NCBI GenBank assembly: GCA_037783415.1
Contig: JAZGTN010000006.1
Location: forward strand, 5,518,001-5,582,000
Length of the DNA: 64,000 bases
Reading direction: 5' to 3'
DNA from: Leptasterias polaris
Lineage: Eukaryota; Echinodermata; Asteroidea; Forcipulatida; Asteriidae
The notes beneath the pieces are model-generated. The model saw only the letters and a program-made list of their open reading frames with translations, was not told the DNA's origin and searched no databases. A program made the translations under genes and the position numbers. Of this stretch, positions 1-12,780 are shown in pieces. Each line of letters opens with the position of its first letter. Positions within the stretch are counted from its first letter, which is position 1.

Positions 1-364
1 AAGTTAAAATTTTTGTTTGTGTGTATGGGACAGGGATGATCTTCCCATCAAGGGAACTCGGCAAAACTCCCACAAGGGGATTTAAATGCCAAACTGGCAA
101 CAGCCAATCTCTCTCATTAAGTTGAGAACTATTACCACTATGTAAATTAGCGTTTAACTAGGGACCTCCGAATATTTAATTTCCGTTGTTGTTTGGCCTT
201 TTTATAATGGGTCATCTTATGGGTTTTGTTGTGGGAGAAAATTGAGAACAAATCTCCTATGTTTAAAATGAGATCTCCAATTGTAAGGGATAGACACTCA
301 CAATAGAGTGGACGAGGCCGATTTAAAAAAGAAAAAATCAGAAAAAAGAGAGATAATTATTGCC

Positions 365-757
365 TAACATCACAAGGTCTGGAAGGCCACTTCAAGGTGA
401 GGGCTACACTTAACTGATTTGGGTACCAAAACAACTGTTACCAGGGGCACAATGCCACCTACTCCTTGGGCTGAAACAGGTTTACCCCCTTGACAGTCTG
501 TAAAGAAAGTGTAAGGAATAAGGATGTAGGAATATCATCCACTAGGATGTAGGAATATCATCCACTAGGATGTAGGAATATCATCCGCCTGGCTGCGGCC
601 GGAAGAGCACAATGCACTACCTTCCCAACTTTTTTACGAAGCAATTCAAGTGCCTTGCATAAGGGCACAAGTGTCATGAATGAACCCACACTCTGCTGCT
701 GACAACACCTGGAGCTTGGGTCCCGTGAACTGTATATGTGGACTGCTCGGCCTCAAT
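365..757 (-). repeat. SINE-like element, tRNA-Ser/Leu-type head, degenerate
   Basis: This copy shares its body with 45235-45586 in the same order: cacaaggt.tgg.aggcca, cttcaaggtgagggctaca, the 'ggggca..gccacctactcc' block, and on to a tRNA-like head near 690-757. The head is at the right end, so the element reads on the minus strand. A 23-bp stretch inside it is triplicated (521-588). Confidence 0.7.
521..588. repeat. 23-bp tandem repeat, three copies
   Basis: The unit starts aggatgtaggaatatcatcc and begins at 521, 544 and 567, identical in the first 20 bases. The single-copy counterpart in the related element at 45378 shows that this is a local expansion. Confidence 0.9.
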
Positions 758-1834
758 TAGAGAAAGAAGATTATCTTGTAGTACACACTCGTTGTTACAA
801 CCTTAAATCAAATAAATGTTTGAAAAAAAATACACAAACCAAATATCTGACCTGGCAAATACCTGTAGTACCTGTACTCTGGGGAGTTAAAATGCTTGAA
901 AGGCCAAAGGTTAAATTCAAGCTCAAACTTTTAAACTGTTACATTGTCAAGTCAATTGATTTGGAATTAAAGCTGCACTGTATGAGTGGAAGGCTCTATT
1001 TTTGTACACAAATTTACAGTCACACATTTTGCTTTTTAGTTTTTTAAAGTGAGTCATCTTTGTACTTGAATGCATGCATGGCAATAAGGGAAAGTTTTAT
1101 TTTATAAGCCTAAAGGTCTGTGTGTTTTAATGGAGAGCACAAAATAATCCACCCACACAAACAATTGATGTGATTTGTCTTTGCTTTTATCATGCATTGG
1201 TACACATAACTACATACTGCAGGTAATCAAAAGTTGGTAAAAAACATTTGTATGGTGGTGCATCATCCATGAAATTGGCAGCATCATCACAAAGTGCCAA
1301 AAATTCCGCTGCAGCCAATCCTTCATGTTTGGAGAAAACCACGTTTTAAGCTCAGTTAATTTTGATATCATTGGTTTGAAGACTGTTCATCATTTAATCT
1401 TTGAAATTTTACAAGCGAGGGAAGTGGAGATCTTGAGCAATGCAAATCTGTTTTAATTTTGTTCATACCGTGTTTAATTAATGAGTAATTGTAATTTTCA
1501 AGATTGTCTCTTCATGAAAAAAATTGACTTAATACATGGTCTGTGTGTAGCCCATTGTTGTGTGAAAACTTTGGCTGTTTGTGAAAACAGGAAGGTCAAA
1601 GTTTTGGGCAATTCGTGACCATGTTTAATTCCAGGTTCTTAATTAAGGTTTATTGCTGTTTATCAATTTAGCATAAGAAACTTTGATTTGTGACCTAACA
1701 TTGCTAATGCTATGATTAACCAAATCGAAAACCACCCATAAAAATCAAATTATGTGATTCCTTCTGATTTTTCATGTTTTTGTCACTTCATGATGTTGCT
1801 GACAAAATGTTAGATTTAATTTTTCTCTGCTGAA
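758..1834. other. No gene recognised
   Basis: AT-rich DNA with one 103-codon open stretch (736-1047) that has no recognisable domain and no splice support. I see no repeat family here that recurs elsewhere in the window. Confidence 0.5.
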
Positions 1835-1935
1835 GTGAACTACAATACATATATGTACACCAAATTGTGCCTACAGGGAAGTCCAGGCTCTGTGGCTCTT
1901 TTATAAACATATGATGTAATGAGATGGATTACATG
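1835..1935 (+). repeat. Fragment of the ATAGACCATG-ended TIR element (MITE-4)
   Basis: The stretch 'gaagtccaggctctgtggct' followed by 'cttttataaacatatgatg' recurs at 18519, 33890 and, inverted, at 29110. This copy holds only the right-hand part of the element. Confidence 0.65.
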
Positions 1936-2245
1936 GTAATTCCATAGGGGGCAGTCAAGTGTTCCCTTAAGTCCGAGCAGTGTATTGAGAGAGACCCAGT
2001 TTTCTTTCCTTACATGGTTGCTGGACGCCATTTTCGGTCCAAATGCAGCACAACCCAATGGGCAGACTAGTCTGGCACCCAGTATTTGCTAATGCGTTCT
2101 TTGGACACAAAATGGCTTCTCATCACAAGTCGTGGCAACTCTCTCGATATTCGGCTTTGCCCAAAGTTCAGATAAGATATTCCTACAAGTTCCCGTCAAT
2201 CATTGCGATGAAGATTCTACCTTAATCCACAACAAGTCCAGATTA

Positions 2246-2645
2246 TTAAAGGGAAGGTAGGCCTATACGTTTGGTAATCACTCTTAAAATTAATGGCTAT
2301 ACAAATTGCTTGGTTAGAAATTACAGCTCAGCTTTTGATAGTATAAAACATTTTGAGAATCATGTCACTTGGTTGTGGAAAAAGATATCAGTTTTTATCC
2401 CCCAAAAGTTGAATCTGAGCAACAATACGGTCTGATACGTTACTCAGAGTGTGTATTCCATTTACGGATTATTCTTCGTGCCTGGACATAACCGCTCCGG
2501 ATTTTCGGCAATTTCTCAAAAATGCTACCACATTTTGAAATAAAATTTTCACAGTTAGTTTTATTATATATTTAACAATTATTGTGTAGAATGAAAACAA
2601 TTGAACGGTTCCAATAACCAAAGGTAGGCCTATACGTTCCCTTTG
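2246..2645 (+). mobile_element. TTAA-bounded MITE-1, near full length
   Basis: Starts ttaaagggaaggtaggccta and ends with an approximate inverted copy (..aggcctatacgttcccttt). Internal landmarks shared with the other copies are tttggtaatcactctta, gaatctgag, attacggattattctt, ctccggattttc and ggttcc..aaccaaagg. It has no coding capacity. Related copies or pieces lie at 9241, 13067, 16928, 25124, 33436, 37892 and 40789. Confidence 0.8.
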
Positions 2646-3159
2646 AAAAGAGAAGACTTAGACCCTTGGTCATCTAATAGAGTTGTTTACTATGTCAATA
2701 TACCATGTTGATTCAGAACTCAAGCTGACTAGTTGCAATTGTTGTTCTGACTCTCCATTGTACACAACAACAGGACATTGTGAGTTTCTGTCAGAGATTC
2801 CTTGGTATTGATTGATTCTACCATCACAATGAATGGGACTTCCAGGTATATCTGTTTTAGGTTACACATTGTCTGTGCAGGGGGTCAGTCAACCATGTTT
2901 CCATAGCACACCTTTTCATTCTTGGAAAGAATTCTGGTTTTTGACCAGAAGTATTTGCAGTACCTTTAGAAAGTTATACTCTTGAACTGTTGAGTGAGAA
3001 CATAGCCTTGATATAAAACTACTTGGAAGTTGGAACTGCTCTCAAGGAACATTACTTGGAACTCTTGAGAGGTTAGTCCTGATGCAAATTAAACCAGGAG
3101 CTGACTTCTGGTCAAGATCAATCTTATTATTTGTTTTTTTCCCCCCATGATACACTGAT

Positions 3160-3325
3160 ATGTGTAACTCAGTACTTTCCCCCGAGTCCTGTGAAAAACA
3201 AAATTCCACAGGCGTATTGCTTGGGTGGGAATCGAACCCATGACCTTTGCCATTCTAGAGCAGATGTTTTACCACAGGACCACCGAGAATGCCCGGTAGC
3301 CCGGTAATATTTTTAGCAGCGGGTC
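3160..3325 (-). repeat. tRNA-like family 2, single arm
   Basis: On the minus strand this holds a B-box-like ggttcgattccca and an A-box-like block, flanked by ctgtggaatt and actcgggg. It matches the left arm of the inverted pair at 32066-32505, including the cgctgctaaaaatatt end. Confidence 0.7.
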
Positions 3326-5631
3326 TGCAACAATTTATGGATCAATCTTGTTGTAAAGGCTTCTGCTGCGAAATGAGCCATGCCATGGTTAGTCCAGTCA
3401 AGCCTGCTGTGGGTTTTTGTCTGTAGGAAGCAGACTAGGAAGGATAAAATAAATTAAGAGTTGTATGTAATGCAAGAATAACCAGGTTCTCCCCAGGATT
3501 TGTTAAAACAGTGGGGCATTCTGGACCTAAATTTTGGAAGTTTAGCTGATAACTTGTTCCTGCGTAGTGTTCTTATCTTTGGTTTTAAAAGATCTACTGT
3601 GCAATTTGGGGCATTCTAAATGCTGTTAATTTTTTATGATTGTTGTGAATTTGATCTCTGCCCTCATTCGCACATATCGGCACGCAATTTGGTCATATCG
3701 GCCCCTTATACGTGTTGTGCATTTGGAGAATTCTGAATTCCTTGGCTTACAATATTGCTTTTAGATTTAGTTTTATTAACACAACATGCTATAAATACTA
3801 TATTATGGCTCTTTTAAAAACCATGGCTTACATGTAGGACTCAGAGGCTCCAGCTTAGACTTTAGAGTCTGTCCACCCGTTCGAAGACCCTCCCCCCCAT
3901 ACCAAACGTACATATCTGGGACTTGAGACTGGGGCTTCAGACCCATGATTTGATCATTCAAAGATTAGTAGGCCTTTTTGTGATTGCAGTCACAGAATTC
4001 ATGCTTCGATTCCACACTTAATTCTTGCACTACAGATATTCCCATTCCTCATTTTTATCAAAATTGCAATCTAGCCTGTTAGCACAGCCCCCTGCTGTAC
4101 TTTCTAAAAATTGTTACTTACATGTAGATCTCCTGATGACCACCGGCAAGAACCTTGATTGAATACTAACTAATAAGCCTGCTCATTTTCACAGAATGTA
4201 AAAGCAGTCTGTGAAATCCCCCAGCTTAGACAAAGTGAAGGATTTTAAATTCATGGCTGAAGGTTTCGGTTCAAAACAGCGAGCCTACTTGACTTGCCTT
4301 CCCTCATTTAGATTCAAAACCTTCCCTCCTGACCCTGTGCCCTTATCCAGGCAGACAACAAGCTCCTTGATGTCTCAATCAATAGTACACAAGGTCCTGA
4401 TCTGCTTCTAATAACTCCTCATTCGCTAGAATCTAGTAGACTGTGAAGAGAGGAAAGCCTTGAAGGATAGAAAATGTCTGACTGATCTTCTTTAAGGGAT
4501 TGTGTCTTACTAAACAGTTTTATGGAGGGGAAGGTCTTTTAAGAACTAGAAAATTGCTAGAAAATCCAGCACGTGGCATCTGCGTGATCTTGCACAAAAA
4601 ACAAATAAGGCATTTAGCAATACCAAAATATTTAAAGGAATATATCAGACCTCAGGATGTGTTCCATCAATGGGTTTTAACATCGCTAGTTTTCAATGAT
4701 AAACACACTATGGTAAAGGCATACAAAAGTAGCCTGAAATTTTTTATTTAAATTCAGTGGGCCTGTGTGAGATTTTGTGAGTTTATGAAATCAGATGAGT
4801 GCCGCAATCAAATAAGCAATTGTGATCTTTAGGTAGGGTCTTCACATGTAATTTCCTCAATGATTGCCACATTTCAGATGACAGATATTGCTCTGAAGGA
4901 ACTTTAAACTAGCCAGCTTTAACAAAGTATCTGTTTTCTCCCCATAAGGTTATCAATTCTGAAGGGGACTACTTTGTCCAAATGAACAGGTGTATTTTAT
5001 CTTTGATAGAAAGGGAGGGGGTGGGGTTGCTGTGAGGCAACTTCATTTAATTTGGATGACATGAAATGTACGGTAGTTTAAAAAGAAGTTGTGAATAAAT
5101 TATGTGAACAGTAAAAGTGAAGTACATTCCCTTATATAATGAAAGAAAACTTAAGCCCCTTACGCAGAGTCTCAAAGCGCCTTTACAAAAACAACAAAGC
5201 AAATTTGTATAGCCAAAGAATAAGGTAAAAATAACAAAGCAAAGATAATAACACAAACAAGTTGAAATGCATTAAGGAAAAATGTCCTTTAAAGAAAAAT
5301 ACGAAGGATGCAAAATGATAATAAAGGGGAGAGGCTACTAGCACATGCACCCTTAGCCAAGATTCTCAGCATCTGGCCATAAACAGCGGAATAACTTAAA
5401 AGTTAAATAAATAAATTGTTATTTGGAAAATAGATGAGTTTTCAGGCGAATCTGTTACTTTTTCGCTAAATACATTGTACCCCAGCACCTTCCTTTTGTA
5501 CAGCACTGTAATGAGGCCTATGTAATTGTTTTCTGTGGTGCATGAATGTTCACAGAGACAAAGGACAAGATTGCCTCCATGCCCAGGACATGGCGCCTTT
5601 CAAATATTCCAGTAGGTATTATTAAAGGGAC
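3326..5631. other. No gene recognised
   Basis: Contains short open stretches at 4211-4411, 4500-4751 and 5047-5256 without domains, homologous wording or splice context. A piece near 3490-3540 (ccaggatttgttaaaacagt) weakly resembles the repeat at 26902-27066. Otherwise nothing stands out. Confidence 0.5.
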
Positions 5632-5960
5632 AAGTTGCCTTGGATTTGGTTTGCTTTAGGCTATAAAAAGCATTTGATGTGAAATAAATATACGGTTGGA
5701 AAGATGTTTTAAAAGTAGAATATAATGATTCACACAAATATCCCTCCAAATTGTGTGGTTTTCCTTTTACTTCTCAAACTAACACGTTCCGCCTTTTTAT
5801 AGAGTAAAAAAATTGTTAGTTCACAAAGTAAATGGAAAAACAAACAATTTCATGGGATATTTGTGTGAATCAATATATTCTAGTTTTACAACATCTTTCC
5901 AACCATATTAATTTCATAACAAATGCTTTTAGCCCAAAGCGCCCAATCCAAGGCAACGCA
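5632..5960. mobile_element. Palindromic MITE-2, degenerate copy
   Basis: Begins ttaaagggacaagttgcctt and folds back on itself: aagatgttttaaaagtagaa and catatttgtgtg-type blocks occur inverted around a centre near 5795, and the right end is ..caaggcaacg. It is homologous to the sharper copy at 39706-40096. Confidence 0.85.
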
Positions 5961-5984
5961 TCGCTCAAGTTTTCTTCATAGAAG

Positions 5985-6310
5985 CACCCTTTACTAGGGA
6001 TAATAACACTACCTTACCTTGCCCTTCCTTACAAGAACCATAGGGCAAAGTGTCAGGCGTGCACACGCATTTGGAAGCGTGTACAAGTAATGCCTGGCAT
6101 GGTAATGACCATGTCAAATATACAGTAGATGTGCCTGTAAATGTACTGTGTAATAAAAACAACAAATAATCCTGTCTAGTCATCACTAAGCTGAGGGTCG
6201 TCTTTGAGTAAAGGACTTATGAAGAGTTTTTTGCTGCAAAAACAAAAAAGGGAAAAAAAGCAACGGGCCTAGCCATCCTCAAATTTCTAAATGTACAGCT
6301 GAAGTGCATA
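5985..6310. repeat. Dispersed direct repeat, copy 1
   Basis: Shares ggcatggtaatgacca, gtaaaaacaacagata-type wording, cactaagctga and tttctaaatgtaca-type blocks in order with 10430-10700. This looks like an old element or a segmental copy about 4.5 kb away. Confidence 0.6.
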
Positions 6311-6560
6311 CACTCACCTATGTTGTATCTCGTTAAAGATGATTTGAATATAAAGTACCGGTAGTCTGCACATACATGTACTATGGGAATGCAGCGGCCA
6401 AGCACAAGCTTGTGATTAATTTGATGAGATGCTGAATTTTAATCTCAACATCTCAGTCTGAACTTCATGATGTGCATCTAGATTGTTTTCATTAACCATA
6501 TGTCCTATTGTGGGATTCTAAAGGGGAAGATTTGTTTCCAGATTAGGTGATTTTTGAGAA

Positions 6561-6565
<5 letters not shown>

Positions 6566-6608
<43 letters not shown>

Positions 6609-6620
6609 GTTATTTTTATT
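6566..6620. repeat. (TTA)n microsatellite
   Basis: About 14 tta units, then imperfect tta/ttt units. Confidence 0.95.
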
Positions 6621-6761
6621 TATTTATGGATAGATCAGTGATTTAACAGAGTTAGTCTTAGGGATTCAATCATTTTTCAGGGTTCCTGGTTGTTGGTTTT
6701 CAGATTTAAAATAAATTATTTTCAAGATAAGTGCTTTATGGATTAGTGGTACTTGAATTGG

Positions 6762-6841
6762 TGATATTTGGATTTAGTGATATTTGGATTTAGTGATATT
6801 TGGATTTAGTGATATTTGGATTTAGTGATATTTGGATTTAG
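6762..6841. repeat. 16-bp tandem repeat, five copies
   Basis: The unit tgatatttggatttag is repeated exactly five times and followed by a partial copy. Confidence 0.95.
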
Positions 6842-6849
6842 TGATTTCT

Positions 6850-8815
6850 TAGAATTGATATCTAGAGGATATTTTTTTAGTTTGAATGTTCCTCTTCTAA
6901 AAAAACCCCAAACATTTCTGTAAGTACATTTCCCCCTTTTCAGTAAGTAATAAAGTAAATTTGATCAAGCATGGAAGGATAATATTATGCAATGTACACC
7001 GTTGACTTTGTTCCTGTTAGATAAGAAATGAACATCTTCATTTGTCAAACTATTTGAAATGTAAAAACAATCTTTTCTCTGCTCAGCAAACGTGACTAGA
7101 ATCCCTTCCCAGCCAATGCCAAACAAACGACCTTCTGGGATCCTACCTTGTAAAAATAGTATATTTATTAATATGGCTGGCTGGCTACCTTGGGCTAGTA
7201 TTGATCCATCTATTTCTGATCAATGCAGTGCTTTGCCTGACAGCTCCCAGGCATTTCTTTTTGGGTCATTCTGTTCCATCAATATTTCAACGGCAAGGTT
7301 TTTATGCTGTTTGCCCAGTACCCATACTGTATTATTAATTCATTTGTTGGAATGAGACCCATGCTTATCTGCATGATGCCTGATGATGTACTAGAACAGC
7401 TGTATGTTTTGTTAATTTGAACAATTGACACCGGAAGAAATAATTATTTTCCCATTGAGCATGTTGAATGATGAGACAGTTGCTTTCAAGAGTGTCTCAT
7501 CAAGGATTGAAAAAGAGTCCACTTTTTTCTGGGGTTTATTTTGATTAGTCTGGCCAAAGTTAGCTGGACAGTGGACAATCCAGCTACATGTAATCTTGCC
7601 CGATGCTGTCAAAGCTCCTTCTCCGGCCAACTGGGCGGCATAATAGTTTTTGCCCCCCTATTTTTGTGCCCCTCTATTTTTTTGCCCCTGCCTTTTCTTG
7701 AAAAGCATACTTCCGTTTTGAAATTTTTTTATAAAATTTGTTAACATGCAGAAAAAAATATTTTATCAAAATAACAAGGAAAGAAAATAATATACACACT
7801 TGCGATAACATTGCATGTTACTCAAGTAAGAAAATTTGTAAAAAAGTTACTCGGTGTTTTAGAATTTTACAATGCAACATTTCACATGAATCCTGGGGAA
7901 CAGTATCTTAGGATGATTCAGAAGTTCCCAATCCAATGTGATGTTTATTTATTAAATGATTGTTTGGCATATTTGTTTTACAAGACTAGCATTTCCCCCT
8001 TAGTAAATGTAGACGATTGTTTCAGAAGTACATCACAAGGATAGAATGATATACCCAGTCTGTGAATTTGTTCAAATGTCACAAGCGTTCATTCCACCTC
8101 AAGTTGTAGAAATGTTTGCTTTCTCCTTCAAATCCAAAAGAAATAACAATTCGTCAGCTTCTTTCAACGCAAAATTGAATACTTCAGTAAAAGCCTTAAA
8201 TTTGATTAAAAATGATCAGAACTCCATGATGAAATTTCGCACCATGCATGTACTCAGACACACGTGGAGGAAATATATATCCCTCGGCGTATATTTGTCT
8301 TTCAGAAAGTTAATTTAGTGGCTATAAACTACAACGTATTTTCTTTGTTGGTGGTCATGAGATTATTTCTTTGAGACCCAGAATGCCTTTTATCAATTTT
8401 ATAACATGAAAAAAAAGAAGGGACAAAAAAAAAGACTAAATGCATCTCAGAGAAGGAACACTTTATTTACATGGATCTGTTTGAAGCTATGTAAATTTAC
8501 AGGACCTGGGAAAAGACAATCCGCAATGCGCATATAGTGCAAATATAATGCACTTTACTTTTAACCACCTTTCTTCTTGTGTCCCAGTTGAATTGAGGCA
8601 TGTCAGAAATCTATTGCACCTGGTCTAGGCCTGCCTAAGCAAATATCAAATTGTCTTCTCATCTGCAGGGGAAACTCTTGTGGAAACCTTTCGCAGTTTG
8701 AAGTGTGACTTGCCCACATGCGCCATAAAAAATGCAATTTGTAGAGACAGTCAGTGATGTATGATTCTGATTTTGGCTCAACACTTATTTATCCTACAAG
8801 AATCTAGAATGGTCT
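6850..8815. other. No gene recognised
   Basis: Open stretches occur at 7092-7355, 7811-8044 and 8046-8318. The last two abut but lie in different frames, are AT-rich and show no domain. No splice-consistent partner was found. I leave them unannotated. Confidence 0.45.
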
Positions 8816-9011
8816 GGGCCTAATTTCATAGAGCTGCTTAAGCAGAAAATATTGCTTAACAATTGTCTGCTAAGCAGAAATGAGCAGGATACCAGTCAAA
8901 AATTGTACTCATGACATGGTAGTTTGGCTGGTAACCTTATTCTGGTTTATAGCGCAATGATGTTGTGCTTAGCTACTCTTTGTGCTTAAGCAGCTCTATG
9001 AAATTGGGCCC
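8816..9011. mobile_element. 196-bp MITE-3 with long TIRs
   Basis: The ends are near-perfect inverted copies: gggcctaatttcatagagct at the left and agctctatgaaattgggccc at the right, continuing through gcttaagca. Interior blocks (gcttaacaattgtctgct, gcaggataccag, tttggctggtaaccttattc) recur at 14744-15050, 23949-24124 (inverted) and 50055-50226. Confidence 0.88.
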
Positions 9012-9174
9012 TGGACTGTGGTTGAGCATTTTTTTAATGAAATGGTAGCATTTGAACTTGGAATGGGTTACCTCACCAGTGTCATGAAAAGATGAAAGTG
9101 TGGGCATAGAGGGTGGACTAGGAAGGGCAAGCAGGCATACTGCATGATGATACATTTAAATAAAATTGTATAGG

Positions 9175-9436
9175 CCTACTGGGCTAACTTCATAGAGCTG
9201 CATTTAAAGCAGAAAATAATGCCTACAATTTTTTCTGCTAGAATCTGAGAAACGTTTCTGTCAGTATTCTTTCTGCGTGTACATATTCGCTCCGGATTTT
9301 CTCCGATATCTCAAAAAAGGTGATCAACTTTTGAAATGAAATGTTCACAGGTTGGGTTGATTGTATTTACATTTATATAGGATTGAAACAATTCAACAGT
9401 TCCAAAAACCAAAGGATAATTTGCCTTTGTGGGTGG
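9175..9436. mobile_element. Half MITE-3 fused to half MITE-1
   Basis: 9175-9243 is the left part of MITE-3 (ttcatagagctgc). At 9241 it passes straight into the right half of MITE-1 (gaatctgagaaacgtttctg .. aaaaaccaaagg .. ttgccttt). This indicates a deletion or insertion junction between two families. Confidence 0.65.
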
Positions 9437-10221
9437 GTGGGTCAAACAAAATTCCAAAAAAAATTCAAAATTGTTCAGCTTTGATCATTCTGAATGGCCC
9501 CTTGCTGTCGCAGTATCCCTGTGATAGGATAGCCATGACGGAATAGAAGTGATTTCTGAACACACTGGTGCATAGAGACTAATGGATACCCCCTGCCTGT
9601 GGCATCCAAGTATAAGGACTTGATTAAAAATAACACATCGGTTTAGACTCACTGATAAGACGGAATGTCAATGGATCCTTCATATTATATACAACCTTCC
9701 AGCGATTCTCATTGATTTTATTCAGATTTTTATGAAGTATTCTTTGCCAGTTAATTTTTTTTATAGTGTATACACATTTCACACTTGGATGTAAAGTACA
9801 TACATGTAGAGCAGAACTAATTCAACCAGTAAATTAAAAAGTAGTAGACTGAACCAATAGGGTGTGAATCCTGGGACTAAGTATAAAGTGAACCCGAGCG
9901 AGGCCATGAATAATTGATGTTCTCAATGAATGCTAACGATTTTCACTTTATTTTTTATCAATATAAAGTGATTGTTCCGTAGTTTTTCATTGTATTAAGG
10001 TGTGTGCAGATTCACAGTGTCACAGTGTCATTAACCGATCTAGCCCTAATTCCTCCTCTGTCAAATCGCCCCAAGTGAAGGATTTAGAAGGATTTGGGCC
10101 AGCAGGGCCATTATCACAGGGTCAGGCATTCCAATCTTAAACACCAAGTCCAAACAGCTTGGTGTGGAGTGGTGTATTGGAGAAGAGAAAATGGAAGGAT
10201 TCGGGCTGCACTGTAAGCAAA

Positions 10222-10385
10222 CTGCCCAGTCTGTAATGGAGGCTATTGCCAAACTGCTCAGTCTGTAATGAAGGCTATTGCCAAACTGATCAGTCTGTAA
10301 TGGAGGCAGTTGTCTAACTGCCCATTCTGTAATGGAGGCAGTTGCCTAAATACCCAGTCTGTAATGGATGCAATTGCCTACATGC
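10222..10385. repeat. 32-bp minisatellite, five copies
   Basis: cagtctgtaatggaggc-type units start at 10227, 10259, 10291, 10323 and 10355, exactly 32 bp apart and with a few substitutions per copy. Confidence 0.93.
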
Positions 10386-10429
10386 CCCTAATCATTGTGC
10401 CCTTTAAAATGTTCCAACAAAAATGTGAA

Positions 10430-10700
10430 TTTCCTTCAAAGTGCTACATAGCCTTACCCTTACCCGGATGTACAAACGATGTGCAGCATGGTAATGACCA
10501 GAAGTCAAATGTACCTACAGTAGCTGTGTGTTTTTGTACTGAGTTGTAAAAACAACAGATAAAACCCTTTCTAATCTTCACTAAGCTGATAGCAGTCTTT
10601 GTATTTGGACCTTGGAGCAAAGGTTTGTACTGCAAAAGAAAGAAAACTAAAAACTAAACAAACAAAAACACCCCCAAATTTATGAATGTATAATTGAACT
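10430..10700. repeat. Dispersed direct repeat, copy 2
   Basis: See 5985-6310; the same ordered blocks with about one-quarter divergence as judged by eye. Confidence 0.6.
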
Positions 10701-10704
10701 GCAA

Positions 10705-12384
10705 AAAACAGCCGTGTTTAGGTAGGGTCATGTTTTTTGTCAAGGTAATGCTGATAAAAAAATAGGCAAAATTATCAAAAAGGATCTGTTCATAAGGTCA
10801 CCTATGAAAGTTTCAGCTGAATAAAGTGTCTATACTTGTTCACAGAGAAACAGCGAGAAACTATCATGGTATTTTCATTAAGAATGTCGATTCATCCACG
10901 ACATTTAATTTTAGAAAATTGCAATTTGAATTTGAATTTCCCGTCAACCTTCAGAAATCTAAGAAACGAATCATACATGAATCGTTTCTCAGATTCAAAT
11001 GTTTTTGGGTGAAAAATTATCCAGACCATATTACTTTTGAAGGAAATCCTTATTTACCAATCTATGACCCTACCCTTAAAGATGAGGTAACAAAAGTTGG
11101 TGTCCCATGAGTAGAAACTTAAATTTCTTTCTGTAGTGGTGCCATTTGTCAGGGAAAACTGACTTGCGTGTTGATGGGGGTATAACCAGAACAAATGGAT
11201 TTGAATCTGAAAGCTTGTTGAATCTGAACACTTACTTAAAAAAAAAAAAAGGGAGATTCTAGAGCCACAATTCCTGAAAAATATTTCCATCTGAAATTCT
11301 GCCATGTGAGATACATGTAATTACCTGCCAAACTTGTACACAGTACATTGTACCTGCATAAAGAAAAACAAGACAAAACAACAGCAACAAAACACAAACA
11401 ACGGACGCAAAAAACACCATGAAAAAAATATGACATTCTACTGGCTGGACTACAGAGAACATGATTATTTAATCTACAAATATAATTGATTGGTTTTGTC
11501 AAAGGATGTGTTTGTGGAAACTATGTACAGGATTTACAGGAGTTACTTTAAGTCTTTATTCCACAAGATTGACTTGACCTTTAAGAATTTTGTACTCTTA
11601 TTACCTTACTGGGGTTCTGCAAAATGAAGGATTTTCCTTTGTGCTTTGGGAGCACTGTTGGGAAGCTATACTGCCTGAAGGGTGCAAAGATTGAAAACAA
11701 CTCACTTACAATAGTTTGACAGGACTGAAGAAATCACAAAGCTGGACAAGAAAAGGGAAATGTCAAGGAGAATTTGTAATACTTGAATAGTTGGATGACG
11801 TCTTGGGCAAACAACATATGATAAGGAATGATTTCCCCTGTATAGCATAGCAAAATGTCACAGTAGTTACTAAAAAATCATTCATTGTGCACAAAATGTG
11901 TTCAGTCTGAACAGTTTCGCAGATCAATTCAAAATGTCTGGATGAAATCGTCTTATGTATGTTTCAGGTTTTCAAATAAAATTGCAAACTAATATATAAA
12001 AAAAAAAATGTTATAAAAAAAAGGGATATTTAGGAGTTGGGTTGATTCGTGGATCATAATTTTATTGACCAAAAAACCTGTTGGAATGTGTTAATATAGT
12101 GTACAATAAAATATTGGATGCATGTGATTGCATTGCAGCAGAATATAGTCGCAAGGTGAAATCAAGACTAATTCCGTTTCATGAGGCGAAGCCGAGTGAA
12201 AAGGAAATGCAAGAATTTTCACCGAGTGATTATATTCTGTGGTAAAAATGAAATGCATTCAATAAGCCTATTTTAGTTTTATATAAGTCACACATAGATC
12301 CTTGTTATTTGAAATTGTTTTCAATAAATACAGAATAGACGCAGAAACTCATCAACCCCATACTCTGCACATTGTTTTTTTTAA
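10705..12384. other. No gene recognised
   Basis: AT-rich. Open stretches at 10826-11110 and on the minus strand at 11054-11502 are low-complexity or lack domains. There are poly-A runs near 11237 and 12000. Confidence 0.5.
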
Positions 12385-12780
12385 ACGCTGTGAAGACTCT
12401 GAATCGTCCTATAATTATTCATATAGGACTGTTATGGAGCGTCGTGGCAATGTACATGGCAAACTAAAGGATGACACATGACGCATGATCCACCAATCAA
12501 ACAACAAGGATTTCATAATTTAGTAAAAAAAAAAAACTCTTAATATTGTTGCAACTCCATGTAGACATAAAGTTTGTCTGCCTGGACGGGACCTTGCCTC
12601 GTTTGGAAAAACGGGCAGGGAACTATTTTGTTGAAACAACGCTGCGAAGACTCTGAATCGTCCTATAATTATTCATATAGGACTGTTATGGAGCGTCATG
12701 GCAGTGTACATGGCAAACTAAAGGATGACACATGACGCATGATCCACCAATCAAACAGCAAGGATTTCATAATTTAGTAC
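12385..12780. repeat. Direct duplication of about 140 bp, 254 bp apart
   Basis: The block from acgctg.gaagactctgaat through cctataattattcatatagg to caaggatttcataatttagt occurs at 12385-12525 and again at 12639-12779 with only a handful of differences. Each copy contains a small inverted repeat, cctata..tatagg. Confidence 0.93.

Noticed and set aside
7811..8318. Two abutting open frames (77 and 90 codons).
   Set aside because: They are in different frames, AT-rich and unrecognised, with no splice signals that join them convincingly.
10222..10385. CRISPR-like array (32-bp regular repeat).
   Set aside because: There are no spacers between units and the genome is animal; it is a plain minisatellite.
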